DNA of 64,000 nt from Limnephilus marmoratus (Eukaryota > Arthropoda > Insecta > Trichoptera > Limnephilidae), in the NCBI GenBank assembly GCA_917880885.1, contig OU862919.1, forward strand, positions 53,605,058-53,669,057. Reading direction: 5' to 3'. Positions within the stretch are counted from its first letter, which is position 1. The number at the start of each line of letters is the position of its first letter. The notes below the pieces were generated by a model. The model was not told the DNA's origin. It saw nothing but the letters and a program-made list of their open reading frames with translations, and searched no databases. This document shows positions 53,626 to 63,699 of the stretch, in pieces. A program made the translations under genes and the position numbers.

Positions 53626-53814
53626 ATCAACGAATTAAAAAAAACTGTTTGCAAAGTAAATATTTTTAATTTGAACATTCAGATAAAATTTGATAGTGCT
53701 TTTACGTACCACGTTCAGATTGTTTAGTTCAAAGGCATGTCCTTATCTTATGTATTTAATTACTCGTATATTCAAATGTTTTTTTGTGAATACCGCATAA
53801 GAGTGCCAAATCGC

Positions 53815-53995
53815 ATGGAGTCAGTTAGATTATGGCATCCCCAATTGGGGTATGTCGTGAGGCTGAAGGTAGTGGGGAGGGGAAAGTGATGCGAAGAGGA
53901 AGGTAGGGAAGTTTGTACCTATTCAGCTCTGGTCACCAAATACGGCAAAGGCATTTTAAGAAATGTTTCAATCAAGGCTACTCATAAAAGGCACC
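53815..53995. repeat. Interspersed repeat C, reverse copy
   Basis: CCCCAATTGGGGTATGTCGT, GAGGCTGAAGGTAGTGGGGA, TATTCAGCTCTGGTC: reverse complement of the 10665-10870 copy. Upstream of gene A. Confidence 0.7.
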
Positions 53996-54084
53996 CATCT
54001 TCTTCCTTTCGTGCTTCTTCATTGGAGGTAAGCTAGCATCAGATAAGACTTTAACACCAATGGCATCAACGTGTATTGTTATAA

Positions 54085-54190
54085 TATATTCAGGGTGTTG
54101 ATTATTTTTAGTAAAAAATTTGAACGAAATTTTGGTCTTCGGTGACATTTTTCTTTTTAGTTGAAAATGTAACGTAAGACTAATGTTATT
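54085..54190. mobile_element. MITE fragment (61.7-kb family)
   Basis: TTCAGGGTGTTGA, AAATTTTGGTCTTCGGTGAC resemble the left half of 61739-62118. Confidence 0.4.
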
Positions 54191-54338
54191 ATGTCATAAC
54201 ATCATGTTAGTAAGTCAGTTGCGTCGCTTAACTCTTAACATCCTGTATTTACGCGAACAGCATTTCTCTGACGCAAATAGTAACACTTTTTTTAACTTCC
54301 ATCGTTGCTTAAAATTTCAGGCCGATTATTATAAGGAT

Positions 54339-54768
54339 TTTATTGGATAACCAACCTGTTGCTACCATAAGTCACCCCAAGTGGTGGGCTACGTTTGGTG
54401 GCTTAGCCTTAACCTTTTGTGCCCGAGTTCATGGGGTGAGGTTTATCTAGGTCTTAGCGGCCGATGTGTCTATCCACCTTCTGCGTGGCGGGCCGAATCT
54501 GGGGAGACTGGTTAAGGAGGTCTTTTGACATCTCCAGACAAAATCCCTCGGCCCATCGCCTTGCATCGCAGTTGGAGTGATGGATTCATACGTTCGTTAC
54601 TCCTGGTCACACTGACCCTCAGATTCCTACCCATCCATCATACCTATTTCTTTCCCAGAACTTCCTTTCCTTAAAAAAATACTCCATACAGCATCCTCTT
54701 AAATAACCAAGGCCCTGAGGGAGATTATTTTTCCTCAGGGCCTCCTATAATGTAAATGCAAAAAAAAG
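54339..54768 (+). mobile_element. SINE-like retroposon A, plus copy
   Basis: From TTATTGGATAACCAACC to the 3' hairpin (GGCCCTGAGG...CCTCAGGGCC, 54711-54742) and an A-rich tail. The GC-rich 5' block is missing. An extra stretch with GCGTGGCGGGCCGAATC is not in the other copies. Confidence 0.75.
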
Positions 54769-55159
54769 ATGGTTTATTTCATATAATTTGAACAATTCAT
54801 CAAAATTCAAATTAAATTTACAAGTTCTGTAAAGGTTTTATTTAAATTCTGTAAATGTTTCATCAACATACGTATTTAAAAAATACATGGAATGCATTTT
54901 ATTCGTATGCGAAACCAAGTATTAAAATTACAATTCATTTCCGTCCGGCAATTCCTATTTGAGAATAATAAAACTACTCTCATTTGTATAACTAGATGCA
55001 ATTAATTTTTTCAAACAATTTGTTATTTGGATTTAATTGCAAAGTGGAAATATTTTAGCATTCCGGCAAAATGGGCCCGAGGCCTGAAGGGTTAAAAAAT
55101 ACTCAAAGCATGTTTGGGGGTTAGTAAAAGTTCGAATAAATAAAGAAAAAGAAATAAAA

Positions 55160-55410
55160 TAAAAATCCGTAAACTTCGTTATCAAGGATATGTGATAAGA
55201 CGACCAGAGAAGTGCGAGTACAATATCTAGTATCTCATAATGCAGGAAAACATTGCGGAAGACGGGGCCCTGGAAGAAGGAGAACATCATGGCTGAAAAA
55301 CCTGAGAGAGTGGTTTGGCCAGTCTACTAGTTTTTCCGGACCGCAGAAAAGAAAGTCCGCATAGCCAACATGATAGCCAACGTCCGTTGAGGGCACGAGA
55401 AGAAGAAGAA
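55160..55410 (+). pseudogene. LINE reverse transcriptase C-terminal tail
   Basis: With one frameshift the plus strand reads GPGRRRTSWLKNLREWFGQS then LFRTAEKKVRIANMIANVR and a stop, followed by GGGCACGAGAAGAAGAAGAA. This is the standard C terminus and (GAA)n end of a common insect EN-RT LINE family. Strongly 5'-truncated. The minus frames over it are shadows. Confidence 0.8.
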
Positions 55411-55772
55411 AAGTTGAAAAAAAAAATTTCGTTCCTAAAAAATCCATCCCGTAAAAGATTGAAAATTCGTGTTAGCAGTAGGGTTAGAAGTGTAGATTTT
55501 TTTTATTTTTTTAATTTTTATTATTATTGTTATATTTTTTTTTATATTGTCATTACGTAGCAGAAGCAGAACTTGTTTACTATAAGCTGTTTTTATACAT
55601 TGAATAATAATATTATAATAAATAAATAAATAAATAAAATGGAGTTCTACAAAATAAACTTAATAACAATAAATAAAGAAGTGTAGATATTATTTATTCG
55701 ATTTTTTTATAAGAAAAACTCTCTTTTTCTAAACGAAAATATAAAAGATAACAAGAAACATAAAAAGACAGT

Positions 55773-55848
55773 GGTCGCAACTGGGACTCGAACCCAGATC
55801 ACTCGTCTAACCGAGACGTGCGTGTTAACCAATTTCGCTATTGCCACC
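55773..55848 (-). tRNA. tRNA-like sequence in T2
   Basis: 76 nt on minus. Acceptor GGTGGCA against TTGCGACC pairs at six of seven positions. D-arm text TAGCGAAATTGGTTAA, anticodon stem CGTC/GACG around TCGGTTA, T arm CTGGG/CCCAG with GGTTCGAGTCC. Position 33 is C, not T, and it lies in a fold-back repeat, so a working tRNA is doubtful. Confidence 0.5.
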
Positions 55849-55867
55849 TTCTGTCAAACTTCTGTCA

Positions 55868-56225
55868 ATTTGGGGGGCGGGAATGGGTACCGCCGCCCGG
55901 GAACCTTTATTGGATAAACAATACCTCTGCCATAGATCGCCCAAAGTGGTCCGCTACGTTTGGTGATTTAGCAGGGGTGCCTGGGTTCATGGGATGAGGT
56001 TTGTCTAGATCTTGGAGGCGGATGACCTGGACACATTGAACCCCAGATTCCTACCCACCCCTTAAACCCTTTTCTTTCCCAGAACTCTCCTCTCCTTCCT
56101 TTCCTTAAAAAAAACCCTCCACGCAGCATCCCCAAAGATGGCACAGGCCCTGAGGGAAATTATTTTCCTCAGGGCCTCCTGTGTGAAGTTCATCTAAAAA
56201 AAAAAAAAAATAAATAAAAAAAAAG
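55868..56225 (+). mobile_element. SINE-like retroposon A, full-length plus copy
   Basis: Starts GGGGGGCGGGAATGGGTACC, ends with the hairpin (56147-56179), GTTCATCT and an A-rich tail. Best reference copy for the family's orientation. Confidence 0.8.
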
Positions 56226-56329
56226 TAATATTTTTCAATCTCCTATTTCCTTTCTGTTTATCTGTGTCTTGTTCTCTTTCATATTTTCGTTTAAATTATT
56301 ATTAACTTCTTCTTCAATGATATATTATT

Positions 56330-56955
56330 TATTTATTTTGTTTCTTTAAACGGTACCTTGGTCTAATATTTACAATTCAGTTAATTAACCTCACTAGGTC
56401 AAGCCTGTGTTGTGGTTAACAACTCTACAAATTAATAAAATAACACAAAAATAATATAGTTATTGAAGAACAAAATTGTTGTATTTTTCTAACAGATTAT
56501 GACTATGATGAGTATTATTATCTAAATATGATTACGTTCATAAACGCATTTCCGTAAATCATACCGCCGTGGTAAGTAAGGACGCCGTGCCTTCCATGAG
56601 AGTCGCAATTCAATAGAATTTATTTAGTCTTTATCAAGTTTTTTTTTGTAGAATTCCATTTTAATTTTTATTTCTTTTATAATTCGGCATCAGACTTAAA
56701 TGTCCGGGATAAATTTTCCCCACAGGAAAAACTGAACCCTTTTTTCACACACTTCCTCAAAATTATTAAAAATACAAAACAATACAAGAACAACATGTCA
56801 ACCTACCAGAGACCAAATGGGAAAATAATTCACCGACTCCAGATATTTTCATATAAATCCTACTGATCCCTCAATATAAACATTTAAAAACTACATGTAT
56901 TTAAAATTAATGATTTTTGCATTTTTATATATAAATTCTTTGACAAATCTAATAT
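56330..56955. other. AT-rich intergenic DNA
   Basis: Nothing recognised. Confidence 0.35.
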
Positions 56956-56960
56956 GCCTA

Positions 56961-56974
56961 AATTTTGAATGAGA
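56961..56974. repeat. LINE target-site duplication, left (AATTTTGAATGAGA)
   Basis: A perfect 14-bp match to 57957-57970. Confidence 0.85.
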
Positions 56975-57956
56975 TCATCATCATCACTATTGGCTCTACA
57001 ACCCCTTGTGGGTCTTGGCCTCCTCAAGAGTCTTCCTCCACTCATCTCGGTTTTGTGCCAGCTCTCTCCAGTTTGGAAGCTCCAAGATAGATATGTCTTT
57101 GAGGACGTTGTCGCTCCATCTTAGTCTTGGCCTTCCCAGGCTCCTTCGCCCTATTGGTCTTGAGTTCAGCAGGGACTTTAGTGCTTGATGCTCGGTCATT
57201 CTCTCCACATGACCCAGCCACCGAAGTCTTCCCAATTTTATAAATTTTGCGACGTTTAGCTCCTTAAACAAAGTATAGAGCTCATTGTTATAACGTCTGC
57301 GTCAAAATCCATTTTCTAGAACCGGTCCGAAGATGCGCCTCAAAATTTTTCTTTCAAAAACGTCCAGTGCTTGCTCATTCCTCTTAGTTAATACCCAAGT
57401 CTCAGCTGCGTACGTAAGTACTGGTCTGATAATTGTACACTAATATCTTCGTGTTTCTGGACAGCAGTCTGGGCTTTAATTGGTTTTGTAGCGATTTGCG
57501 TTCACTATGCGCTTCTGGATCTCCTCTGTGGTATTATTGTCGTTTGTTATCAGGGAGCCTAGGTATGTGAATCTTGGTACCGTTTCGAAATTTTGGTTTC
57601 CACATGAGAGAGTTGGGATTTGTTGGGTGCATCCTACAGCCATGTATTTGGTCTTTTGCTGGTTTACTACGAGACCCATATTTTTGGCAGAGCTTTCAAG
57701 ATTTATAAAGGCGTTACGTAAAGCATCTGGAGTTTTCGCGATTACGTCGATATCATCAGCGTAAGCCAATAGTTGCACAGAGTTGTCAAATATCGTTGCT
57801 CTTATCTCGATGTCTGAGTCACGAATAACTTTTTCTAAGGCTATGTTGAATAAGAGGCAGGCCAATCCATCTCCTTGTCTCACCCCGTGGAGCGCTTCAA
57901 AGGGCTCGGACAGATCACTGCCAACCCTGACTCTACACGTTAATGGGGACATTGTT
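56975..57956 (-). mobile_element. 5'-truncated LINE, same family as 27.6 kb
   Basis: Minus-oriented 0.98-kb LINE end. The 3' terminus is (TCATCA)n on plus. Flanked by 14-bp duplications. Only the RT palm to C terminus is present. Confidence 0.9.
56996..57952 (-). pseudogene. LINE reverse transcriptase, C-terminal half
   Basis: Minus 57952-57476 reads GVRQGDGLACLLFNIALEKV, LLAYADDIDVIAKT (RT active site) and YLGSLITNDNN. Frameshifts/stops follow over 57475-57272. The reading resumes at 57271 with RLRWLGHVERM and GRPRLRWSDNVLKD to the C-terminal EEAKTHKGL. Close to, but clearly diverged from, the 28.4-29.3 kb copy. Not functional. Confidence 0.9.
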
Positions 57957-58139
57957 AATTTTGAATGAGAGAGCTAGGTATAATGCCGGTAGCAGAAATA
58001 ACAAATGGTAATATTTTCATAGTCTGAGAATGCGAATTTTTTTAATCTCATTTCCTAAATCTGTATATTTTCTTATGTATTCAGATATTATTATTTAATC
58101 TATTAAAACAATTTATTATAAACAAGTTTTGCTATGTAA

Positions 58140-58205
58140 TTATTATTACGAGTGACAGCTGTTTTGCCCTCTGAAGGCATCATCAAACTGTCACGCGGTT
58201 CAAGG
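58140..58205 (-). ncRNA. Weak hammerhead-like repeat
   Basis: Minus: GTGACAG, TTTGATGA, helix TGCC/GGGCA, AAAACAGCTGTCAC. The order resembles the hammerhead core with ACAG/CTGT as stem III, but both core boxes are mutated. A related mutated copy is at about 62298-62335. Confidence 0.3.
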
Positions 58206-58341
58206 AAGATTTTAGGTTTGATCAATTTCAACAAAACGGAGCTTACTTCGGACACACGGACTCGCTCACAACACATATCTATCGGTTTATCTCTTCTGTG
58301 GTAAAGGTTTTTTGAATGAAAAAAAATATACAAATTTACGG

Positions 58342-58347
58342 TTTATT
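58342..58347 (-). terminator. Poly(A) signal AATAAA of CYP4 gene B
   Basis: 66 bp after the stop, matching gene A. Confidence 0.55.
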
Positions 58348-58412
58348 GCTGAAATAATTTAAAAAATAATGAAAATGCAAAAAAAGATTCTTAAATAATA
58401 CGTCTTCAGTTT

Positions 58413-58588
58413 TCAGGACACAACATTATTTTTAAAGACTCTCTGTCGTAATTTGATCTGCATTCCTGTTTTTGATTTGAGAATAATTTCAGGGGCCAGT
58501 CTTAGATCCACTCCCGAGCTGTACAGTTCGTAAGATCTGAGAACCTTTGACAGGATGCTTTTAATCTCAAGAATTGCAAATTTTTGAC
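58413..58588 (-). CDS. CYP4 gene B exon 9 and stop
   Basis: 176 bp, [20 protein letters not shown] to NNVVS and TGA. Differs from gene A mainly in the last ten residues. Confidence 0.93.
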
Positions 58589-61500
58589 CTGGAAACAAAT
58601 TCAAAATATATTAACTTCATTTTGTTCGCTAGAATGATTGCAGAAAATGTCAATAATGCCGTTATGACCGATTTTCATATTTTTATAAAAATTCTAACTC
58701 ATATTTGCTGACCATTAACGTTCAGGGCAATTTTTAATTTTTGCCATTTTAACGAATCTCAAAACGCCAATTGTTGATACACAGCTTTGATCAAACTTTT
58801 TACTATTTAATTCAATTTTTTATCAGCTATTAAGCATATCGATAATTTTGTATGCATATAAGAAGATTTTATAAAAGGATGAACTGTAAAAAAGTTGACG
58901 GTTATCGTCTGACCTTTCGAATTTCACTACTTAATTAAAAATGCGCTGTATTATCAAATGTGACAAAAAGTTTATTCAATAACCCAAAAATATGAAGAAT
59001 TTGTTCGGACTTATTCTAATTATTTCAAATTGTTAATAATTTGTCGAACTCCCCTGAACTTCTTTGTTGACATGCTTCCATTTACCGAGTAGTTCGTCAC
59101 AAATTACCTTATCATTGTAAAAACAAACAACATAGGATAAAATTCTGAATAAATTCAAATTCAGCAAATGCTTGGTAATAAATATGTTAAAAGAAACAAT
59201 TTAACTTTGTTTGAACCACTTATATATTTGAGTGAAGCCGACAAGTTTAAGAACGACCGTTCCTTCTTCAGGGCAAGCGTATACTGATTTGACCGTTATG
59301 AAAAAATGGATGTCGAACTCCCCTGAACTTCTTTGTTGACATGCTTCCATTTACCGAGTAGTTCGTCACAAATTACCTTATCATTGTAAAAACAAACAAC
59401 ACAGGATAAAATTCTGAATAAATTCAAATTCAGCAAATGCTTGGTAATAAATATGTTAAAAGAAACAATTTAACTTTGTTTGAACCACTTATATATTTGA
59501 GTGAAGCCGACAAGTTTAAGAACGACCGTTCCTTCTTCAGGGCAAGCGTATACTGATTTGACCGTTATGAAAAAATGGATGGGAACAATGTATTATTATG
59601 GTAGGGGTGGAGCCGTTGCTAGGTATTAATGAAGAGTAGGTGGTTAGGGGAACATTTCCATGATTAAGCTATAAGACAATATTTTTTGTTTGTTGATAAT
59701 AGATTCATTATTTTCAAGGGATAATTTTTTTTTTCAAGGCTTCTAAGTTATCTAAGCGTTTTCCTTTATGATTAATTTGAAGAATATTTATCCCCTATTT
59801 TTTTCCTGAAGAAGGAACGGTCGTTCCGAAACCGGTCGGTTTTACTCAAATATATAAGTGGTCCGAACAAAGTTAAATTGTTTCTTTTATCTATAATGGA
59901 TAACCACAAAGTTATAGCTACATTAAAAAGTAATAAATATGTTGTTGATGTGATAAATATTGATAGATTGTCAACATACAAACATTATTTAATTAAAGCT
60001 GTTTGTCAGCGCTTATCAGTTGGATTATAGTCAAATATACTTTGAATGTTTATATTCTTCATCAATGTTTACTTCTTGATTTTTAATATATTTTTATTTC
60101 GTACTTTACGTAGTTATTTATTCTAGTTCAAAATATCTTGTACAGTACATGCATATTTTTTTTTATTATTTTTTTTTTTTATTTAATTTCAATAACAAGG
60201 TTTGTACATGTATGTATGATGTATATAATAAGTATGGATTCATTTTTTTTTCACAGACCTCCTCACTAGGATTTCCTGTTCTGAGGTGGCCTGTAGTTTT
60301 TTAAAATATTTGTATTTGGTTATGGATTGTCTTTATATCGTCTTCATGATGTTTGTAATTTTATTATCACTTTGATCTCTCAGCCATATTTTTACTTTTG
60401 TTTTAAATATATTCATTTCCTTTATATTTTTGATTTGATCTGGTAGAGCATTGTATAATTTTATAGCATGGAATTTATTATTTCTCTGTCCAAAAGATGT
60501 GTTCAAACTGGGAGTAACCAGGATGTTATTGCTTACTGACCTGGTTGAGTATTTATGTTGGGCAGTGGAGTATACATATATGTTTTTTTTTCAGTTTAAA
60601 TAAAATATTTTTTGAATAAAGTTTCTGTACATTGAAGACTTGAAAGTTATTAAATATTTCTTCCGTCGGAGTTCTAAGCGGAACTTTCAGTATTGTCTTC
60701 AGTACTCCTTTTTGGGCTATATTGAGTCGCTCTGTGTGAGTGCTCAAAGCAGACCACCATCCAGTTATCCCGTATTCTATTTGTGATTGACATAAAGCGT
60801 AGTACACTTTCTTAATGTCGTTTATGTTGAGGATGTTACGGCATATGAGGCATTCTTTTTCTTCATATTTGTATTTATAATAGCTTACTATTTGTACTTT
60901 ATGCTGTTACTTCAAAATGTACGTTTTAAATTTTTGGCATATGATTTTTTTTCTTAACTACGTATGTACATTCTGCATCCATTTCAAATTATTATAATTC
61001 CTATGTAAAAGCGGTTAATCGGCGTTAATTCATAATAAATAAATAAATATATTTAAAAAAAAACCCAATCTGAGTAGGATACTCGTAATATTATGCTTTT
61101 ATAGCATTTATTGATATTTTGAACTCGTACGTAAGTCAGCAAAATAAAATAAAATATTCTATTAATACTTCTGAGTTGAAGAGGTTTAAAAAAAATATAT
61201 ATAATTTTTTTTTACCAATGCAATTCCTTGGTCCAGCGCTGAAACCAACATTTAGGAACGGATGTTTGTATTGAAGATTTTCAGGAAGAAATCTCTCGGG
61301 CAGGAATGTATCAGGCTCTGAAAAATACTTAGAATTTCTTCCTAATAGTATCATTTGGACGGTGGCGTTGGTTCCTGCAGGAAGAATCTTACCGTCTAGA
61401 AATAAAATAAAACTTAACAGTTAGATACAAAATAATGGTTATGTAATGTTTTGTTGATTTTTTTTTGTCGGGTCTTTGATTTAATTACATGACTAATATA

Positions 61501-63531
61501 TTACACCCAACTTCGTTCTGCAGACGACGATGCTAAATATTTAACATTTACGAAAGAGAAGTTACGAAGTTTTGAGAAAAGACAAATTTACCTAGTTTTT
61601 GGGACAAGATGTACGTTTATGTAGTTCAAGGTCTAACTTAAGACATCATAATGAATGAAGAGTCTCCATATGTATGTATGTATATATTGTATATATGTGT
61701 GTTTACGCGTTGTACGTTTACTAGCATTGAGAATGTACACAGGGTGTTAAGGGACATACTTGACTTACTTTAACCAGGGATTCCTGACATTATTTGGAGT
61801 AAAAAATGAAAATGAAATTTTGGTCTCCGGTGACTTTTTTTGACGACTTTTTTTTTCAAATTTTTTTTCCACAAAATCAAACAAAAATAAATTTCTTCCA
61901 CATGTCGTCACTGGTCACTCAGCCGGGTGTCCGACGAACCCCTTACCCCGCCTCCAACTGTTCAGCAACTACCATTTTTTTATGTTTGTGTAGAAAAAAA
62001 AAAAAAAAAAAACATCAAAAATGTCACCGGAGACCAAAATTTCATTTACATTTTTTAGTCCAAATAATGTCAAGAATCACTGGTTAAAGTAAGTCAAGTA
62101 CGTCCCTTAACACCCTGTATGTATTTCGATTTCGCTGTTTCTTTGTATGTGTTCTCTTTGTAAATGGTAGTATTGCTGTTTACGGCTAGAAAAAAAAAAT
62201 CCTAAGCTTTTTGACTAGAAAACAAAGGGTTGCGGCGCTTCCACCGCATGAATGGAGGGACCGCGCATGTTCTGTAAGTATTTTAGTTTTCATTATTGTG
62301 ACAGCTGTTTCGGCGATCAAACCCATTATCAAACTGAACTTATCTGAACTGAACAGAAATGAATAAAAAAATTTTTTTAATTGACCAACTCTAAAAGTTA
62401 GTATGTATATTACCTATAGTTAAATATTTACCTGGGAGTGTCAAATCGTTGGTCAATTTTCTTCCGTACATTGGTACTGATGGATACATTCTCAATGTTT
62501 CCTTGATTATCAGATCTAAGTATTTCATGTTCTGCAGGTCGTTGTAGGAGACCGGCTTATGGGGATGGTTCCCCATGATGTCCAGTTGCTCCTCAAAGGC
62601 CGCGGCCTGGACCTCCGGGTAGTTGGATAGAGAATAGAGGGCGAAACTGATGCACGCGGAGGTCGTGTCGTGACCCTACAAATAAACAAATATTAAAATA
62701 ATTTTATTAATTGAGTCAATGTACTCTCAATAGATGTCGCCCTGGTTAAAGACCGTCATTAAGAATTTAACTGACAATTTCGCGCTTCTCACTTGACAAA
62801 CTGCCGACCCCTGGTCTAGTCTGTAATGCTAGCGCTTCCTAGATGTGACCTATCATTTTCTGAATTTTCTGTTTCAAATTTTCGATTGAGAGTCACTAAT
62901 ATTGTAATTAAGTGATAAAAAGGAACCTTCTTTCCTGTGAATGTTTTCGATAATATAATTATTTGATGATCAAAAAGATTACGTAATTATTTGTTTATTT
63001 ATAATATTAAAATATATTTCAGCTTTGTTTAATGATTATTTTAATATTAACTCCAAACAGAAAAAATTTTTTTTTCAATTTCACCTTTGAGGATACTGCG
63101 TAGAGTAGAGATTAGGTTCAAAAGAAATGACCCGTTCTCTTGAGTTGACAAATAATGCTAACCGTGTACAAGGATTTTTTTTAGCATGCGTCATAATAAA
63201 AAGCTTGCTTACCTCAAACATGAAAGTATCAACCTCTTCCCTTATGTCTTGGTCAGACAGCTCTTCGCCTTCAGCGGTCTTGCTTAACAAGAGCAGATCC
63301 AAAAATGCTATTTTCTTTTTCTTCCCAATCGCAGCATCCTCAGCATTCTGTTCTACCTCATCGGCATTCCTATTTGCAATATCTTCCTTCCTTGATTTGA
63401 TCACGTCATTAGTAAACTTGTGCAATTTATTCTGCAGCTTGACCTGTTCTCTATAGGCGCTGGTGAAGGAATACAGGAAATTGATACGCTTGAGTGGTGA
63501 CCAACTGCGTGCCATGACGATTTCACAGATT
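58413..63531 (-). CDS. Cytochrome P450, CYP4 family, gene B (partial, runs off window)
   Basis: The last four exons of a tandem paralogue of gene A: 63531-63213 (exon 6), 62675-62432 (7), 61395-61216 (8), 58588-58413 (9). Exons 1-5 lie beyond the right edge. Exon sizes equal gene A except exon 6, three bases shorter (one codon). All splice sites are GT-AG and frames are open. Retained: FMFE|GHDTTS of helix I, KETLR, PERF and [10 protein letters not shown] with the haem Cys. Protein differences from A are few (for example NNVVS for NSVGS at the C terminus), suggesting a fairly recent duplication. Same biochemical class as A; likely functional as far as seen. Confidence 0.93.
59042..59579. repeat. 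269-bp tandem duplication, intron 8 of gene B
   Basis: 59042-59310 is repeated at 59311-59579 with about one difference (ACATAGG/ACACAGG). Each unit starts TGTCGAACTCCCCTGAACTT and ends in a Penelope 3' region (minus) with a mutated hammerhead core (about 59240-59277 and 59509-59546). Confidence 0.95.
59470..59940 (-). mobile_element. Penelope-like element, second copy (intron 8 of gene B)
   Basis: Minus: worn GIY-YIG endonuclease end (59800-59580), then the 3' region with hammerhead-like motif (59546-59509). On the other side, 59803-59935 carries the same 3' region on plus, so the endonuclease piece lies between two facing copies of the terminal repeat, a typical Penelope arrangement. Confidence 0.7.
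59803..59838 (+). ncRNA. Hammerhead-like motif, Penelope second copy
   Basis: CTGAAGA (59806), helix GGAAC/GTTCC, GAAA, CCGGTC as at 44461, but stem I is broken (TTC against GGT). Confidence 0.5.
60360..60820 (-). pseudogene. Jockey-type RT C-terminal fragment, intron 8 of gene B
   Basis: Minus 60807-60553 reads MYYALCQSQIEYGITGWWSA...QKGVLKTILKVPLRTPTEEI, the RT thumb region. After a frameshift TRSVSNNILVTPSLNTSFGQ and FHAIKLYNALPDQIKNI continue to about 60360. Fragment only. Confidence 0.75.
61216..61395 (-). CDS. CYP4 gene B exon 8 (haem-binding)
   Basis: 180 bp with [20 protein letters not shown] and [10 protein letters not shown]. Acceptor TTATTTCTAG, donor GTAAAA. Confidence 0.93.
61739..62118. 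mobile_element. MITE with long inverted ends, intron 7 of gene B
   Basis: Left end ACAGGGTGTTAAGGGACATA, TTGACTTACTTTAACCAG, GACATTATTTGGAGTA; right end the inverse, finishing GTCCCTTAACACCCTGT. About 120 bp of each side pair. The 93-codon plus frame inside is not a gene. Related: 26537-26880 and fragments near 52280 and 54085. The target duplication is unclear. Confidence 0.85.
62432..62675 (-). CDS. CYP4 gene B exon 7
   Basis: 244 bp with the GHDTTS start and [18 protein letters not shown]; donor GTAAAT. Confidence 0.93.
62801..62813. mobile_element. Residual hAT terminus in intron 6 of gene B
   Basis: CTGCCGACCCCTG followed by GTCTAGTCTGTAATGCT matches the right end and flank of the 1-kb hAT in gene A (CTGCCGACCCCAG, ACCTAGTCTGTAACGCT). 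The rest of the element is gone. Confidence 0.7.
63213..63531 (-). CDS. CYP4 gene B exon 6
   Basis: 319 bp: ICEIVMARSWSPLKRINFLY to [10 protein letters not shown]. One codon shorter than gene A in the acidic loop (RNADEVEQNAED against [13 protein letters not shown]). Confidence 0.92.
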
Positions 63532-63626
63532 CTGAAAACAAGATAATTGTAAAATTATATATATATATATATGTTTTTTAGTTCTAATCATTGTTGTTAG
63601 ACTTACTACTCATCCATTTACGTACA

Positions 63627-63690
63627 TTTGAGTAGTGTCCAACCACGTGCTATAACGATTTGACAGATTATGAGAAGAAATATTGAAATT
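63627..63690 (-). pseudogene. Scrap of CYP4 exon 6 in intron 5 of gene B
   Basis: Minus text around CTTCTCATAATCTGTCAAAT and GCACGTGGTTGGACACTACT matches the exon 6 acceptor and first ~40 bp (gene A: CTTCTCAGAATCTGTGAAAT, GCACGCGGTTGGTCACCACT). The acceptor AG is lost (CTCAT for CTCAG). It sits ~100 bp upstream of the working exon 6 of gene B and looks closer to A than to B. Confidence 0.7.
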
Positions 63691-63699
63691 ATGTTTTCT

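Larger units (their letters stand above)
55690..56330. repeat. T2 fold-back element with nested SINE
   Basis: Left arm TTTTCTAAACGAAAATATAA...AACAAGAAACATAAAAAGACA (55728-55770) is answered on the right by TGTCTTGTTCTC, CATATTTTCGTTTAAATTAT (56262-56300). A tRNA-like unit (55773-55848) and a SINE A (55868-56225) lie between. The SINE inserted into T2. Confidence 0.7.

Noticed and set aside
61806..62087. 93-codon plus frame
   Set aside because: Lies across a MITE with inverted ends; no domain.
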